55,037 nucleotides of DNA from positions 1 to 55,037 of the forward strand of contig PAJP01000003.1 of assembly GCA_002706095.1 (NCBI GenBank). The letters run 5' to 3'. Below are positions 33,408-41,814 of this stretch, in pieces; position 1 is the first letter of the stretch, and each line of letters starts with the position of its first letter. Both the position numbers and the translations under genes were made by a program. A model generated the notes under the pieces. That model did not search any database. It saw nothing but the letters and a program-made list of their open reading frames with translations, and had not been told where the DNA came from. This DNA comes from Methylophaga sp. (GTDB lineage Bacteria > Pseudomonadota > Gammaproteobacteria > Nitrosococcales > Methylophagaceae).

Positions 33408-33935
33408 ATGGATATGCAAATCAACCAAGAAAGTAAACCAAGCAAGCTGGCTGCTGTATTTGATGATGAACAAAAAGCGTTAGAAGCTAAGCAAACCCTG
33501 GTAAGTGACGGTCACTTCAACCAGCAAGACATCGAAATGATTCAACCCAAAGACAACCATACCAGTGAAAAAATCGAACCTGAATCCAAAGCGATTGCAC
33601 GTTTTATCACCCGTTCTCACTTTATCTTTGGTGGTATCGGATTATTAATTGGCTTGGCCATCGCCAGTGCTCTGGTGGCATCTGGCCCAATGATGACGCA
33701 GTCCAGTCCACTCTATACCTATATCGCACTCGCGATTGTAGGTACATTTGTTGGTATGTTATTGGCTGGATTAGTCTCATTACGCCCCGATCACGATCCG
33801 CTAATCAACGATACGGTTTCCGCAAAGCGTCATAATCTATGGACGTTGATTGTTCAGACAGATGGGCGCAAGAATCTTAAGAAAGCACATCAACTGATGC
33901 ACCCGACAGCCGTCTCTGTCACAGAAACATTCTAG
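33408..33935 (+). CDS. Small inner-membrane protein of unknown function
   Basis: The 175-aa product has an N-terminal soluble segment (residues 1-65) that looks like a short alpha/beta unit (SKLAAVFDDEQKALEAKQTLVS), two transmembrane helices (about 75-98 and 110-132), and a C-terminal soluble segment ending with a second possible alpha/beta piece (LWTLIVQTDGRKNLKKAHQLM). This layout resembles the general-stress 'heat-induced' membrane proteins in which a flexible-domain repeat flanks a glycine-rich hairpin, but I cannot assign a family. The ATG at 33408 has AAGGAG eight bases upstream. Confidence 0.75.
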   Translation: MDMQINQESKPSKLAAVFDDEQKALEAKQTLVSDGHFNQQDIEMIQPKDNHTSEKIEPESKAIARFITRSHFIFGGIGLLIGLAIASALVASGPMMTQSSPLYTYIALAIVGTFVGMLLAGLVSLRPDHDPLINDTVSAKRHNLWTLIVQTDGRKNLKKAHQLMHPTAVSVTETF

Positions 33936-34134
33936 TTCTTAAGCGTTTAGCGAAAAGTCTTCTGGTGCTGGTTGAACAAAACAATCAGCACCAGTATGAT
34001 GCCCGTCCCCCTTGGACCAGACTCGGCAAAATTTGTATTTTTTATCGTAATAAAAAAAGTTTTTTCGAGCACCAAAAAGTCACAAAAGCTGTGATCCCGC
34101 ATAGGCGCTGACTTAGCTCTAAACCTACAGCAAG

Positions 34135-34143
34135 TTATCCACA
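34135..34143 (+). promoter_or_regulatory. DnaA box upstream of nrdA
   Basis: TTATCCACA is the consensus strong DnaA box. It lies 145 bases before the nrdA start. In E. coli the nrdAB promoter is regulated by DnaA, so the same is plausible here. Confidence 0.65.
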
Positions 34144-34194
34144 AAAAGTGCACAATTTATGTGCAAAATCTCCACTTGCCAAGCCTTCAAAAAC

Positions 34195-34210
34195 ACACTA
34201 TCTTGTGGTT
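34195..34210. promoter_or_regulatory. NrdR-like box 1
   Basis: ACACTATCTTGTGGTT resembles the NrdR box (consensus about ACACWATATMTWGTGT). It starts 30 bases before a second similar site, the roughly three-turn spacing typical of NrdR box pairs in front of ribonucleotide reductase genes. Confidence 0.7.
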
Positions 34211-34224
34211 CAATCATTTCAAAA

Positions 34225-34240
34225 CCACAACCTCTAGTGG
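34225..34240. promoter_or_regulatory. NrdR-like box 2
   Basis: CCACAACCTCTAGTGG is an imperfect palindrome in the correct spacing to box 1 (start to start 30 bases) and 47 bases before the nrdA ATG. The pair predicts repression of nrdAB by NrdR when dATP is plentiful. No nrdR gene is in the window. Confidence 0.7.
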
Positions 34241-34287
34241 TTTTATGTTTTTTTGATTATTTAAACATTATTGCAGGGATTTCAATT

Positions 34288-37191
34288 ATGGCGAGCGAAA
34301 CAGCACAACCCGTTTATACCTCATCAGCATCCGAGAGTGGATACAGCGTTATCCGTCGTAACGGTAAAGTCACCGAGTTTGATAGCAGCAAAATTGCTGT
34401 CGCTATCACCAAAGCCTTTTTGGCTGTTGAAGGTGATTCAGCAAAAGACAGTCGTCGTATTCACGACACAGTTGCCAAGCTGACCAAACAAGTTACCGAC
34501 AACCTTTTGCGTCGTATTGATGATGGTGGCACCGTTCACATCGAAGATATTCAAGATCAGGTCGAATTGGCCCTGATGCGTGAAGGCGAATACAAAGTCG
34601 CTCGTTCTTACGTTGTATATCGTGAAAAACAAGCAGAAAAACGTGCTGAAGAAGAAAAGAAACATCCCCAGCCTGCTAACGAATCTCCCCTGCACGTCAC
34701 AGCAGCTGATGGCTCTCGTCAACCTCTAGACATTGACCGTTTACACAACCTGATTACAGAAGCTTGTGAAGGTCTGGCAGAAGTAAACCGTGATGCGATT
34801 TTACGTGACACTCAACGTAACCTTTTCGACGGCGTAAAAGAGGCTGACGTCGAAAAAGCATTGGTTATGGCTGCACGTACTTTTATCGAAAAAGATCCTG
34901 CTTACAGCACATTGGCTGCTCGCCTGCTGATGGATGGTATTCGTCGTGAAGCACTGACATTTGTTTACAAAATGCCAAAACAAGCATCCCAACAAGAAAT
35001 GGGTGATTTGTATAGTGACTATTTCAAAACCTACATCTCAACAGCGATTGAAAAAGAACTGATTGACTCTGAATTAGGTTTGTTTGACTTAGATCGACTG
35101 GGTAATGCACTTAAACCTGAACTGGACTTTGAGTTCACCTACTTGGGCCTGCAAACGTTATATGACCGTTACTTCATTCACTTCGATGGTACGCGCTTTG
35201 AATTACCACAAGCCTTCTATATGCGTGTCGCAATGGGCTTGGCTATCAATGAATTGAATCGTGAAGAGCGCGCTATCGAGTTCTATAACTTGTTATCAAG
35301 CTTCGACTTTATGAGCTCGACGCCTACCCTGTTCAACTCAGGCACACTGCGTCCACAATTATCGTCTTGCTACCTGACAACCGTTCCGGATGACTTGAGC
35401 GGTATTTATAACGCCATGCGTGATAATGCGCTGTTATCAAAATATGCGGGTGGTCTGGGTAATGACTGGTCACGTGTTCGTGGTCTGGGCGCGCACATCA
35501 AAGGCACCAATGGTAAATCACAAGGTGTTGTACCGTTCCTAAAAGTCGCTAACGATACTGCCGTTGCCGTTAACCAAGGTGGTAAACGTAAAGGTGCGGT
35601 TTGTGCTTACTTAGAAACATGGCACATCGACGTCGAAGAATTCCTGGATATGCGTAAAAATACCGGTGATGACCGCCGTCGTACGCACGACATGAATACC
35701 GCTAACTGGATTCCAGACTTATTCATGAAGCGTGTAGCTGAAGAAGGTCAATGGACCCTGTTCTCTCCAGAAGAAGTCGAAGACTTACACGACTTAACCG
35801 GTCTTGAGTTTGAAAGAGCCTATGAAGCTTACGAAGAAAAAGCCGCTCGTGGTGACATTCGTAACTTCAAACAATTACCTGCCACAGACTTATGGCGCAA
35901 AATGTTAGGTATGCTGTTTGAAACAGGTCATCCTTGGATCACATTTAAAGATCCATGTAACCTGCGTAGCCCACAGCAGCATGTTGGTGTCGTTCACAGC
36001 TCAAACCTGTGTACAGAAATCACGCTGAACACATCAGATAAAGAAATCGCGGTGTGTAACCTAGGTAGTGTCAATATGGTGAAACATATTGATGAAAACG
36101 GTCAGCTCGATAAAGAAAAACTGCAAAAAACCGTTCGTACCGCAATGCGTATGTTAGACAACGTCATTGAGTACAACTACTACAGCGTACCGCAAGCACG
36201 TCACTCAAACTTACAGCACCGTCCTGTTGGTTTAGGTCTGATGGGCTTCCAGGATGCACTGTACAAACTGCGTATTCCTTACAGCTCTGATGAAGCCGTT
36301 AAATTTGCAGATGAGTCAATGGAAGCGATCAGCTACTACGCGATTGATGCTTCTTCTGATTTGGCTGCAGAACGTGGTAAATACCAAACCTATGAAGGTA
36401 GCTTGTGGAGCAAAGGTATTCTGCCTATCGATTCAATCAAGTTATTGAAAGAAGCGCGCGGTGAATATCTGCAACAAGACGAAAGCAAAACTATGGATTG
36501 GGACATGCTGCGTGACAAGATCAAACGTCAAGGCATGCGTAACTCAAACACTATGGCGATTGCACCAACTGCCACGATTTCAAACATCTGTGGTGTCAGC
36601 CAATCAATTGAGCCGACCTATCAGAACTTGTTTGTGAAATCGAACCTGTCAGGTGAGTTCACCGTTATCAACCCATACATGGTTGAAGACCTGAAATCAC
36701 GTAACCTGTGGGATGACGTGATGATTAACGATCTGAAATACTTCGACGGTAGCCTGCAAGGCATCGACCGTATTCCAGCTGAGTTGAAATCACTCTACAC
36801 CACCGCATTTGAAATGGATGCACGCTGGTTAATTGAAGCCGCATCACGCCGCCAAAAATGGCTGGATCAGGCTCAAAGCCTTAACTTATACATGGCTGAA
36901 CCATCAGGTAAGAAGATGGACAACCTCTATAAACTGGCTTGGGTACGTGGCTTGAAAACCACTTATTACCTCCGTTCTATGGGGGCAACAGGTGCAGAGA
37001 AAACCAGCACAGCACCAACAACAGCAACGGAAGCGCCTGCACCAAGCAAGCCAACACCCGTTGCTGCCGCGAGCACGCCAGCGCCGGTTGCCAGCTCATC
37101 ATCAAGCATGGACGATTTAGTTCTAGGTGAAGGTATGGAAGCGCCAAAAGCGTGTTCAATTTTAGAACCAGATTGTGAGGCATGTCAGTAA
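34288..37191 (+). CDS. nrdA: Ribonucleoside-diphosphate reductase class Ia, alpha subunit
   Basis: Catalytic subunit that reduces NDPs to dNDPs. The 967-aa product is longer than E. coli NrdA (761) because it carries two N-terminal ATP-cone domains (about 14-110, starting YSVIRRNGKVTEFD, and 120-210, starting HVTAADGSRQPLD), as in the Pseudomonas-type NrdA. The catalytic barrel has SSCYLTTVPDD, NLCTEITLN (active-site Cys and Glu) and the C-terminal redox pair in DCEACQ. An Ala/Pro/Ser/Thr-rich linker (about residues 905-945) precedes that tail. I chose ATG 34288 (AGGGAT upstream), not the upstream 34159 start. It overlaps nrdB at the stop. Confidence 0.97.
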   Translation: MASETAQPVYTSSASESGYSVIRRNGKVTEFDSSKIAVAITKAFLAVEGDSAKDSRRIHDTVAKLTKQVTDNLLRRIDDGGTVHIEDIQDQVELALMREGEYKVARSYVVYREKQAEKRAEEEKKHPQPANESPLHVTAADGSRQPLDIDRLHNLITEACEGLAEVNRDAILRDTQRNLFDGVKEADVEKALVMAARTFIEKDPAYSTLAARLLMDGIRREALTFVYKMPKQASQQEMGDLYSDYFKTYISTAIEKELIDSELGLFDLDRLGNALKPELDFEFTYLGLQTLYDRYFIHFDGTRFELPQAFYMRVAMGLAINELNREERAIEFYNLLSSFDFMSSTPTLFNSGTLRPQLSSCYLTTVPDDLSGIYNAMRDNALLSKYAGGLGNDWSRVRGLGAHIKGTNGKSQGVVPFLKVANDTAVAVNQGGKRKGAVCAYLETWHIDVEEFLDMRKNTGDDRRRTHDMNTANWIPDLFMKRVAEEGQWTLFSPEEVEDLHDLTGLEFERAYEAYEEKAARGDIRNFKQLPATDLWRKMLGMLFETGHPWITFKDPCNLRSPQQHVGVVHSSNLCTEITLNTSDKEIAVCNLGSVNMVKHIDENGQLDKEKLQKTVRTAMRMLDNVIEYNYYSVPQARHSNLQHRPVGLGLMGFQDALYKLRIPYSSDEAVKFADESMEAISYYAIDASSDLAAERGKYQTYEGSLWSKGILPIDSIKLLKEARGEYLQQDESKTMDWDMLRDKIKRQGMRNSNTMAIAPTATISNICGVSQSIEPTYQNLFVKSNLSGEFTVINPYMVEDLKSRNLWDDVMINDLKYFDGSLQGIDRIPAELKSLYTTAFEMDARWLIEAASRRQKWLDQAQSLNLYMAEPSGKKMDNLYKLAWVRGLKTTYYLRSMGATGAEKTSTAPTTATEAPAPSKPTPVAAASTPAPVASSSSSMDDLVLGEGMEAPKACSILEPDCEACQ

Positions 37192-38357
37192 TGTTGAATT
37201 GGGATGATCCATTCTCAGCGCCGATAGCCGGTACTGCGGAAGCAAAAAAACAAAACGAAGAAAAAGCAGCAGAACAACCTGCTGCACCAGCAGCTAACGA
37301 TCTCAGCGAAGCACCTGCTTCAGCTGAGATCAAGCAAATGCCATTATCAAACGCCAAGCCCGTCAATGCTGACGACAAACGCGTCATTAATGGTGAAGCT
37401 GATATTAACCAGTTGGCCCCGTTCAAATACCCTTGGGCATGGAACTACTTCCTTAATGCCAACAAGAATCACTGGACACCGCTGGATATCAACATGGCGC
37501 AAGACGTTCATGACTACCGTCATAAACTGACGCTGGAAGAACGCCATGTCTATGAAAACGTACTGTCATACCTGACCACATCAGACATCTTAGCGATGCG
37601 TAATATTGGTCTGGCGGTAATGGAAAAAATGACCGCGCCTGAACTGCAAATCTATCAGGCTCGCCAAGTCTATGAAGAATCACTACACACATGGACATAC
37701 CAGCACTGTATCGAAACCATTGGTCTTGATCAGTCAGAAATCTATAACCGCTACCGTGTGGTGCCAGAGATTTACCAAAAAATTAAACTGGCCAATGACC
37801 GTTTAAACACCGTCATGCGTAGTGATATTGATTTACGTGATCCGGATGAACTCGAAAACTTCATCATGTCATATGCCTTCTTTGCCGGCATTTTTGAAGG
37901 TTCATGGTTCTACAATGGCTTCAGTCCGATCTTTGCTCTGCAACGTCGCGGTTTGATGAAAGGTACAGCAGAACAGCTGCAATACATCATGCGTGACGAA
38001 GTCATGCACGCCTCTTTCGGTATTCGCGTCTGTAAGCAGATCATGAAAGAAGAAAACGTCACGCTGGACCCGAAAAAAGTCCAACAGATGTTTGAAGAAG
38101 CCGATGCCGCTGAAGAAACCTACGCGGGCTACATTCTGCGTGACCCAATTTTAGGTTACTCAAAAGAAGTGCATCACGGCCAGTTCCGTTACACAGCAAA
38201 CCGTCGTGCGAAACAGCTAGGCTTTGAAGAACCCTTCCCAGGTGCTGAAGCTACCCTGCCTTGGTTGGATGAGCAAGCTAACATGCGGAAAGAAAAGAAC
38301 TTTTTTGAGACTAAGGTCACCGAGTATCAAACTGGTGGCGGTTTGAAATGGGATTGA
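37191..38357 (+). CDS. nrdB: Ribonucleoside-diphosphate reductase class Ia, beta subunit
   Basis: Radical-generating subunit with a di-iron-tyrosyl centre. The product is 388 aa from the ATG at 37191, which overlaps the nrdA stop (TAATG) and has GAGG ten bases upstream; an ATG at 37182 lies too close to that GAGG. Metal ligands are visible as YEESLHTWTYQHCIE, SYAFFAGIFEGSWFYNGF and MRDEVMHASFGIRV, and the radical Tyr is in the helix after the first set (IYNRYRVV region). Residues 15-55 form a low-complexity Ala/Glu/Pro extension compared with E. coli NrdB (376 aa). Confidence 0.96.
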   Translation: MLNWDDPFSAPIAGTAEAKKQNEEKAAEQPAAPAANDLSEAPASAEIKQMPLSNAKPVNADDKRVINGEADINQLAPFKYPWAWNYFLNANKNHWTPLDINMAQDVHDYRHKLTLEERHVYENVLSYLTTSDILAMRNIGLAVMEKMTAPELQIYQARQVYEESLHTWTYQHCIETIGLDQSEIYNRYRVVPEIYQKIKLANDRLNTVMRSDIDLRDPDELENFIMSYAFFAGIFEGSWFYNGFSPIFALQRRGLMKGTAEQLQYIMRDEVMHASFGIRVCKQIMKEENVTLDPKKVQQMFEEADAAEETYAGYILRDPILGYSKEVHHGQFRYTANRRAKQLGFEEPFPGAEATLPWLDEQANMRKEKNFFETKVTEYQTGGGLKWD

Positions 38358-38392
38358 TGATGTCGCTTAACTGATTTAGTGACCGTAATGTA

Positions 38393-38433
38393 ACCATAGG
38401 TGACCCTGAGAACTATTCTTAGTTGTCTATGGT
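38393..38433. repeat. Short inverted repeat between nrdB and the CBASS operon
   Basis: ACCATAG (38393-38399) and CTATGGT (38427-38433) form 7-bp arms spaced by 27 bases. The 230-base gap 38358-38587 holds no other ORF I can support; it must carry the CBASS promoter and marks the switch from core to accessory genes. No clear nrdB terminator was seen. Confidence 0.4.
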
Positions 38434-38587
38434 ACAGATAACTACATCATTACCAATTTAAGGTGGTGACTGGTGTTATGAAGTAAGAATGCTCAAGGAA
38501 GAGCAAAGGCTCATCATCGTCGGCTCAGTCAACCCCGAAAGGTGCTGTCGCGATTTTGAAAATAAGTAACGATCGGAGGCAGCTACA

Positions 38588-39850
38588 ATGACGCAAAGAT
38601 TTGAACCATCACTTCAAAAGCTAGACGATATTCTTTTGTCTCTGGCTACTCTTCTGGAGTTAACTGATCAAGATCGCAAGATTGCCGAGTCTAGATACGA
38701 AAGATTAAAAAGTCACTTATCACGAGAGAGTTGCGAGTTTTCTGAACTCCTGGAGCAAGAAAATTCACTTATCTACGCTCAAGGATCTATGGCCACAAGT
38801 ACTACGATTGTAAGTGGTACTGATGATGACAGATTCGATGTAGATGCCGTTGTGGAAATAGCAGTCCCCTCAGATTGGACTCCTAAGCAAGCGTTAGACA
38901 AGTTATATGACGCTCTTGAAAATTTTCCTCACAAGACTTCCATTGAAAGATGTACACGCTGTGTGCAACTACAGTTTGCCAATATGCATTTGGACGTGAC
39001 CATTATCGACAATAGTGAAAACATTACCGGCGAGCGTCCAGGCAAAATTTTTCATTCACCTGATAATGGCAATTCATATTCAGTTCCATCAAACCCTTGG
39101 GGTTTTACTGACTGGTTCCGAAACTCCCTTGTCCAAGACCAGCTTCAATTTAAAGATACATTAGAAAACAAGCGTCAGTTGAACACATCACCATTGCTTC
39201 GTGTGAGTGATGATGAGATGACCTTGCTAAAGGCAGCCGAGCAGGAAGATTTACCACCCATGATACCGGCGCGAGTTGACACTCAAGAATCTGTCGCACT
39301 GAAATTACTAAAAAGATTTATAAACATTCAATATGAAGATACTGAGGCAAAAAGACCGCCATCAATTTATCTAACCAAAAAAGCTATTGACTGTGGGTAT
39401 GCAAGTTCTGGGCTCTCAGCTCAGCTGTACCGACTTGCAAATCACATTTCTGGTGAACTCGAGGTACACATTAACAAAGGCACTCGTCCTGATGAGCGTA
39501 ATCCCAGCTACCACCCAGATATAATTACAGATCGTTGGCCAAGGTGCGGAACTGACGGAGATACAGACATACAAACCACCATTGATAAAATGGAGGTATT
39601 AAAGGCTCAGTTGATTGCTGTTTCAACCATGCCTCTACCTGAAGCCAAAACTGTTATGTCTGAATTGTTTGGTGAACGCATTACGGAAAGAATGCTACAA
39701 CAGCTAATTGATGCAGTAGACACTTCTGATAAGAATGTCAGCTTATCCCACGCTTCTCCAGTGGGCAGTGTAATTACCTCTCAATCTGAACCTTCCGTTG
39801 CACCGAGAACTCACAACTTTCATTGTTCATCTAATCACGGAAATAGATAA
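38588..39850 (+). CDS. CBASS CD-NTase (cGAS/DncV-like nucleotidyltransferase)
   Basis: Cytosolic enzyme that on phage infection makes a cyclic oligonucleotide messenger that activates the effector. The 420-aa product has the CD-NTase active site: YAQGSMATSTTI (G-S loop, residues 59-70), then DRFDVDAVVEI with the two metal-binding Asp, and the third Asp in MHLDVTIIDN. The helical C-terminal half ends in a Ser/His/Asn-rich tail. RBS CGGAGG lies eight bases before the ATG. The E2-like and phospholipase genes follow directly. The messenger and clade cannot be read by eye. The C-terminal residues (HGNR) do not obviously end in Gly, although in E2-containing CBASS the C terminus is the conjugated end. 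Confidence 0.9.
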   Translation: MTQRFEPSLQKLDDILLSLATLLELTDQDRKIAESRYERLKSHLSRESCEFSELLEQENSLIYAQGSMATSTTIVSGTDDDRFDVDAVVEIAVPSDWTPKQALDKLYDALENFPHKTSIERCTRCVQLQFANMHLDVTIIDNSENITGERPGKIFHSPDNGNSYSVPSNPWGFTDWFRNSLVQDQLQFKDTLENKRQLNTSPLLRVSDDEMTLLKAAEQEDLPPMIPARVDTQESVALKLLKRFINIQYEDTEAKRPPSIYLTKKAIDCGYASSGLSAQLYRLANHISGELEVHINKGTRPDERNPSYHPDIITDRWPRCGTDGDTDIQTTIDKMEVLKAQLIAVSTMPLPEAKTVMSELFGERITERMLQQLIDAVDTSDKNVSLSHASPVGSVITSQSEPSVAPRTHNFHCSSNHGNR

Positions 39851-40369
39851 TTGGGCCGCCGATCTCCATCTGCTCAACTGCGAGCAATGCAGTTAAGGTA
39901 TCCGCAATTTGAGAGTGAAAAATTGCCAAATGGTACGATACGATGGGTTGGTGTAATTCAACCTATACTTCAACCTTATCGAATTGGTGTACTGTGGAAT
40001 TTAAATATGAAAATTCCACAAGTAGTAGTTTTGAGTCCTAGTTTAAAGCCGAGGCCCGGTGGCAAATACGAGGATATTCCACATCTACTTTTTGATGATG
40101 AAAACCCAGAATTCTCTGGATTGTGTTTGTTCGACCCAGAGACAAGAGAATGGACTAATGAAGATCTCATAGCTGATACAACAATACCATGGGCTTGTGA
40201 ATGGTTAATGTATTATGAATTTTGGCATCTGGATGGCATCTGGCGAGGGAAATCAGTTGGTTATGAGAGTGTCGGCGAGATAAGACGGTTATTAGGTGAG
40301 TCATCGGATAAGGAATCCGAAAAATGTTTACAGCTAGAAGAGAGAATTCGAGTCAATCTCGAAGAGTAA
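39851..40369 (+). CDS. CBASS stand-alone E2-like conjugating protein (short type II)
   Basis: Ubiquitin-E2-like protein without an E1 or JAB partner, the hallmark of short type II CBASS, where it primes the CD-NTase through its C terminus. The 172-aa product has the family pattern SGLCLFDPETREW (probable catalytic Cys 92), IADTTIPWACEWLMYYEFWHLDGIWRG (residues 108-134), and N-terminal beta-strands (RIGVLWNLNMKIPQVVVLSP). It begins with TTG immediately after the CD-NTase TAA, in the same frame with no spacer; GGA nine bases upstream is the only weak RBS. The first ATG, 12 codons in, would lose conserved sequence. It overlaps the phospholipase gene by 46 bases. Confidence 0.82.
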   Translation: MGRRSPSAQLRAMQLRYPQFESEKLPNGTIRWVGVIQPILQPYRIGVLWNLNMKIPQVVVLSPSLKPRPGGKYEDIPHLLFDDENPEFSGLCLFDPETREWTNEDLIADTTIPWACEWLMYYEFWHLDGIWRGKSVGYESVGEIRRLLGESSDKESEKCLQLEERIRVNLEE

Positions 40370-41364
40370 AACAGCCATGGCCGAAAGGTAAAGCATTCAA
40401 GATTTTATCGTTAGATGGTGGTGGTATTCGAGGCTATTACACTGTTGAATTTCTTCGCCATTGCGAAAAACGCTTCCTAAAGCCTAATGAAAATATTGCC
40501 GATTATTTTGATCTCATTGCAGGCACATCTACAGGAGGTCTTATCGCTCTTGGTCTAGGGAACAACATCCCAATTGATCAAATTAAAAAATTTTACGAAG
40601 ATGATGGTAGAGTAATCTTCCCTCCGTATCCACGCTCTCTCCTCGGTAAGATCAGGCAAACTTTTAACCATTTTCTTAAACCAAAGCTATCTGCTGATAA
40701 ACTTGAGGCATCCCTAAAAGAAATTTTTGGTCTTAAGTTATTAGGACAGTCACAAACTCGATTAGTTATTCCTTCCTGCCTAATGCCGACAACAGAAATA
40801 GTCGTCTTTAAAACTGACCATCACGCAGACTATAAGAATGACTGGAAAACGGAGGCGTGGAAAATCGCTCGTGCGACCAGTGCCGCGCCTACATATCTTT
40901 CTGGTATTGAAGAGGATGAGTCTGGAAAAGTTTTTGTTGATGGTGGAATTTGGGCTAATAACCCTATCATGGCCGCAGTAATAGATGCACTTACATCCTA
41001 TGATATTAGTGTCGAACAAATACACATATTAAGTATTGGCACAGGAAACCCTCCATATAGATTATCTAAGAAAGCTGTTTTTGGTGGCCTGTTCAGTTGG
41101 CGTGAAGTGATTAAGGCTTCAATGTTCTTATCTACTGACAATGCACTAGCACAAGCAATATTGCTCTTGGGTCCAGAACAAGTGCTGAGAGTTGAGCCGG
41201 CGGGCAAGGCAGCGGATATTGAGCTGGATGACTATGACACTGCAATGATTTTATTACCTGATGCTGCAAGGAATGCCGCTGACTTGAATGAAAATGGCAT
41301 CAGTCAGTTTTTTCAGGTGCCAGTGAGCCGACGTGAGTTTCACTATTTCAACTTGGTTACCTGA
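40324..41364 (+). CDS. capV: CBASS effector: patatin-like phospholipase (CapV-type)
   Basis: Membrane-degrading effector activated by the cyclic nucleotide, causing abortive infection. The 346-aa product has the patatin oxyanion loop DGGGIRGYYTVEFL (residues 29-42), the nucleophile elbow GTSTGG (about 68-73, Ser of GxSxG), and the catalytic Asp in VDGGIWANNPIMAA. The C-terminal part (about 230-346) would carry the ligand-dependent regulation. RBS AAGGA lies about nine bases before the ATG, inside the E2 gene. It is the last gene of the CBASS operon. Confidence 0.9.
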   Translation: MFTARRENSSQSRRVKQPWPKGKAFKILSLDGGGIRGYYTVEFLRHCEKRFLKPNENIADYFDLIAGTSTGGLIALGLGNNIPIDQIKKFYEDDGRVIFPPYPRSLLGKIRQTFNHFLKPKLSADKLEASLKEIFGLKLLGQSQTRLVIPSCLMPTTEIVVFKTDHHADYKNDWKTEAWKIARATSAAPTYLSGIEEDESGKVFVDGGIWANNPIMAAVIDALTSYDISVEQIHILSIGTGNPPYRLSKKAVFGGLFSWREVIKASMFLSTDNALAQAILLLGPEQVLRVEPAGKAADIELDDYDTAMILLPDAARNAADLNENGISQFFQVPVSRREFHYFNLVT

Positions 41365-41593
41365 ACCTGAAAATTAGAATTTCTCGCGAGACTTCGTATG
41401 GTAGTACCCAATATCCAGCTATATATTAAGAATATGGCAGCCTTAAATGATAGTGATATTGTATATTCCGTATCCACTCATACAAACATTGGAGCCATAA
41501 GCTAGTGCTACATGGTATGTTTATGCGAAAAAACACACTATGGTGAATGCACAAGCTATTGAATCTCACTCCTTATGCACTCTAAAAGTTTTA

Positions 41594-41791
41594 TCAATCA
41601 TAAAACTGCATCTCAACGCCATCAATCAAGTCGTCGAATGTATGAATAGATAAATCTTGATTATCCGCTGCTATGGCTCGCCATTCGGCATTAGTAAGCT
41701 CCCATCGACGTCCGATAACTAGATGTCTTCTAGGTTTGTAAACATCGAATCCGTACTTTTCTTTAACGTATACCTTATTATTGGTGGCTAT
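41594..41791 (-). pseudogene. C-terminal remnant of a Shedu-like (DUF4263) anti-phage nuclease
   Basis: The minus strand keeps a 65-codon open frame ending at TGA (41594-41596) and beginning after another TGA; it has no start codon. It reads VYVKEKYGFDVYKPRRHLVIGRR, then WELTNAEWRAI and a terminal HTFDDLIDGVEMQFYD. The IGR-type strand, the Leu-x-x-(S/N)E helix and the THTFDDL end match the C terminus of DUF4263/Shedu (SduA) proteins. The catalytic core is missing. The rest of the 450-base gap 41365-41814 holds no gene I can support (a 35-codon ATG frame at 41398-41505 has no RBS). Confidence 0.55.
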
Positions 41792-41814
41792 TCAAATTAC
41801 TCGATATGGACTAG

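Noticed and set aside
38358..38587. nrdB end as attachment site for an integrated island
   Set aside because: No tRNA, no duplicated nrdB tail within the window and only a 7-bp inverted repeat; not enough support.
38588..41364. Reading the CBASS locus as a full type II with Cap2 E1-E2 and Cap3
   Set aside because: The middle protein is only 172 aa with E2-type motifs; no E1 adenylation domain or JAB peptidase is present.
41398..41505. 35-codon ATG frame after capV
   Set aside because: It has no RBS, no protein-like pattern and no conserved neighbour relation; likely chance.
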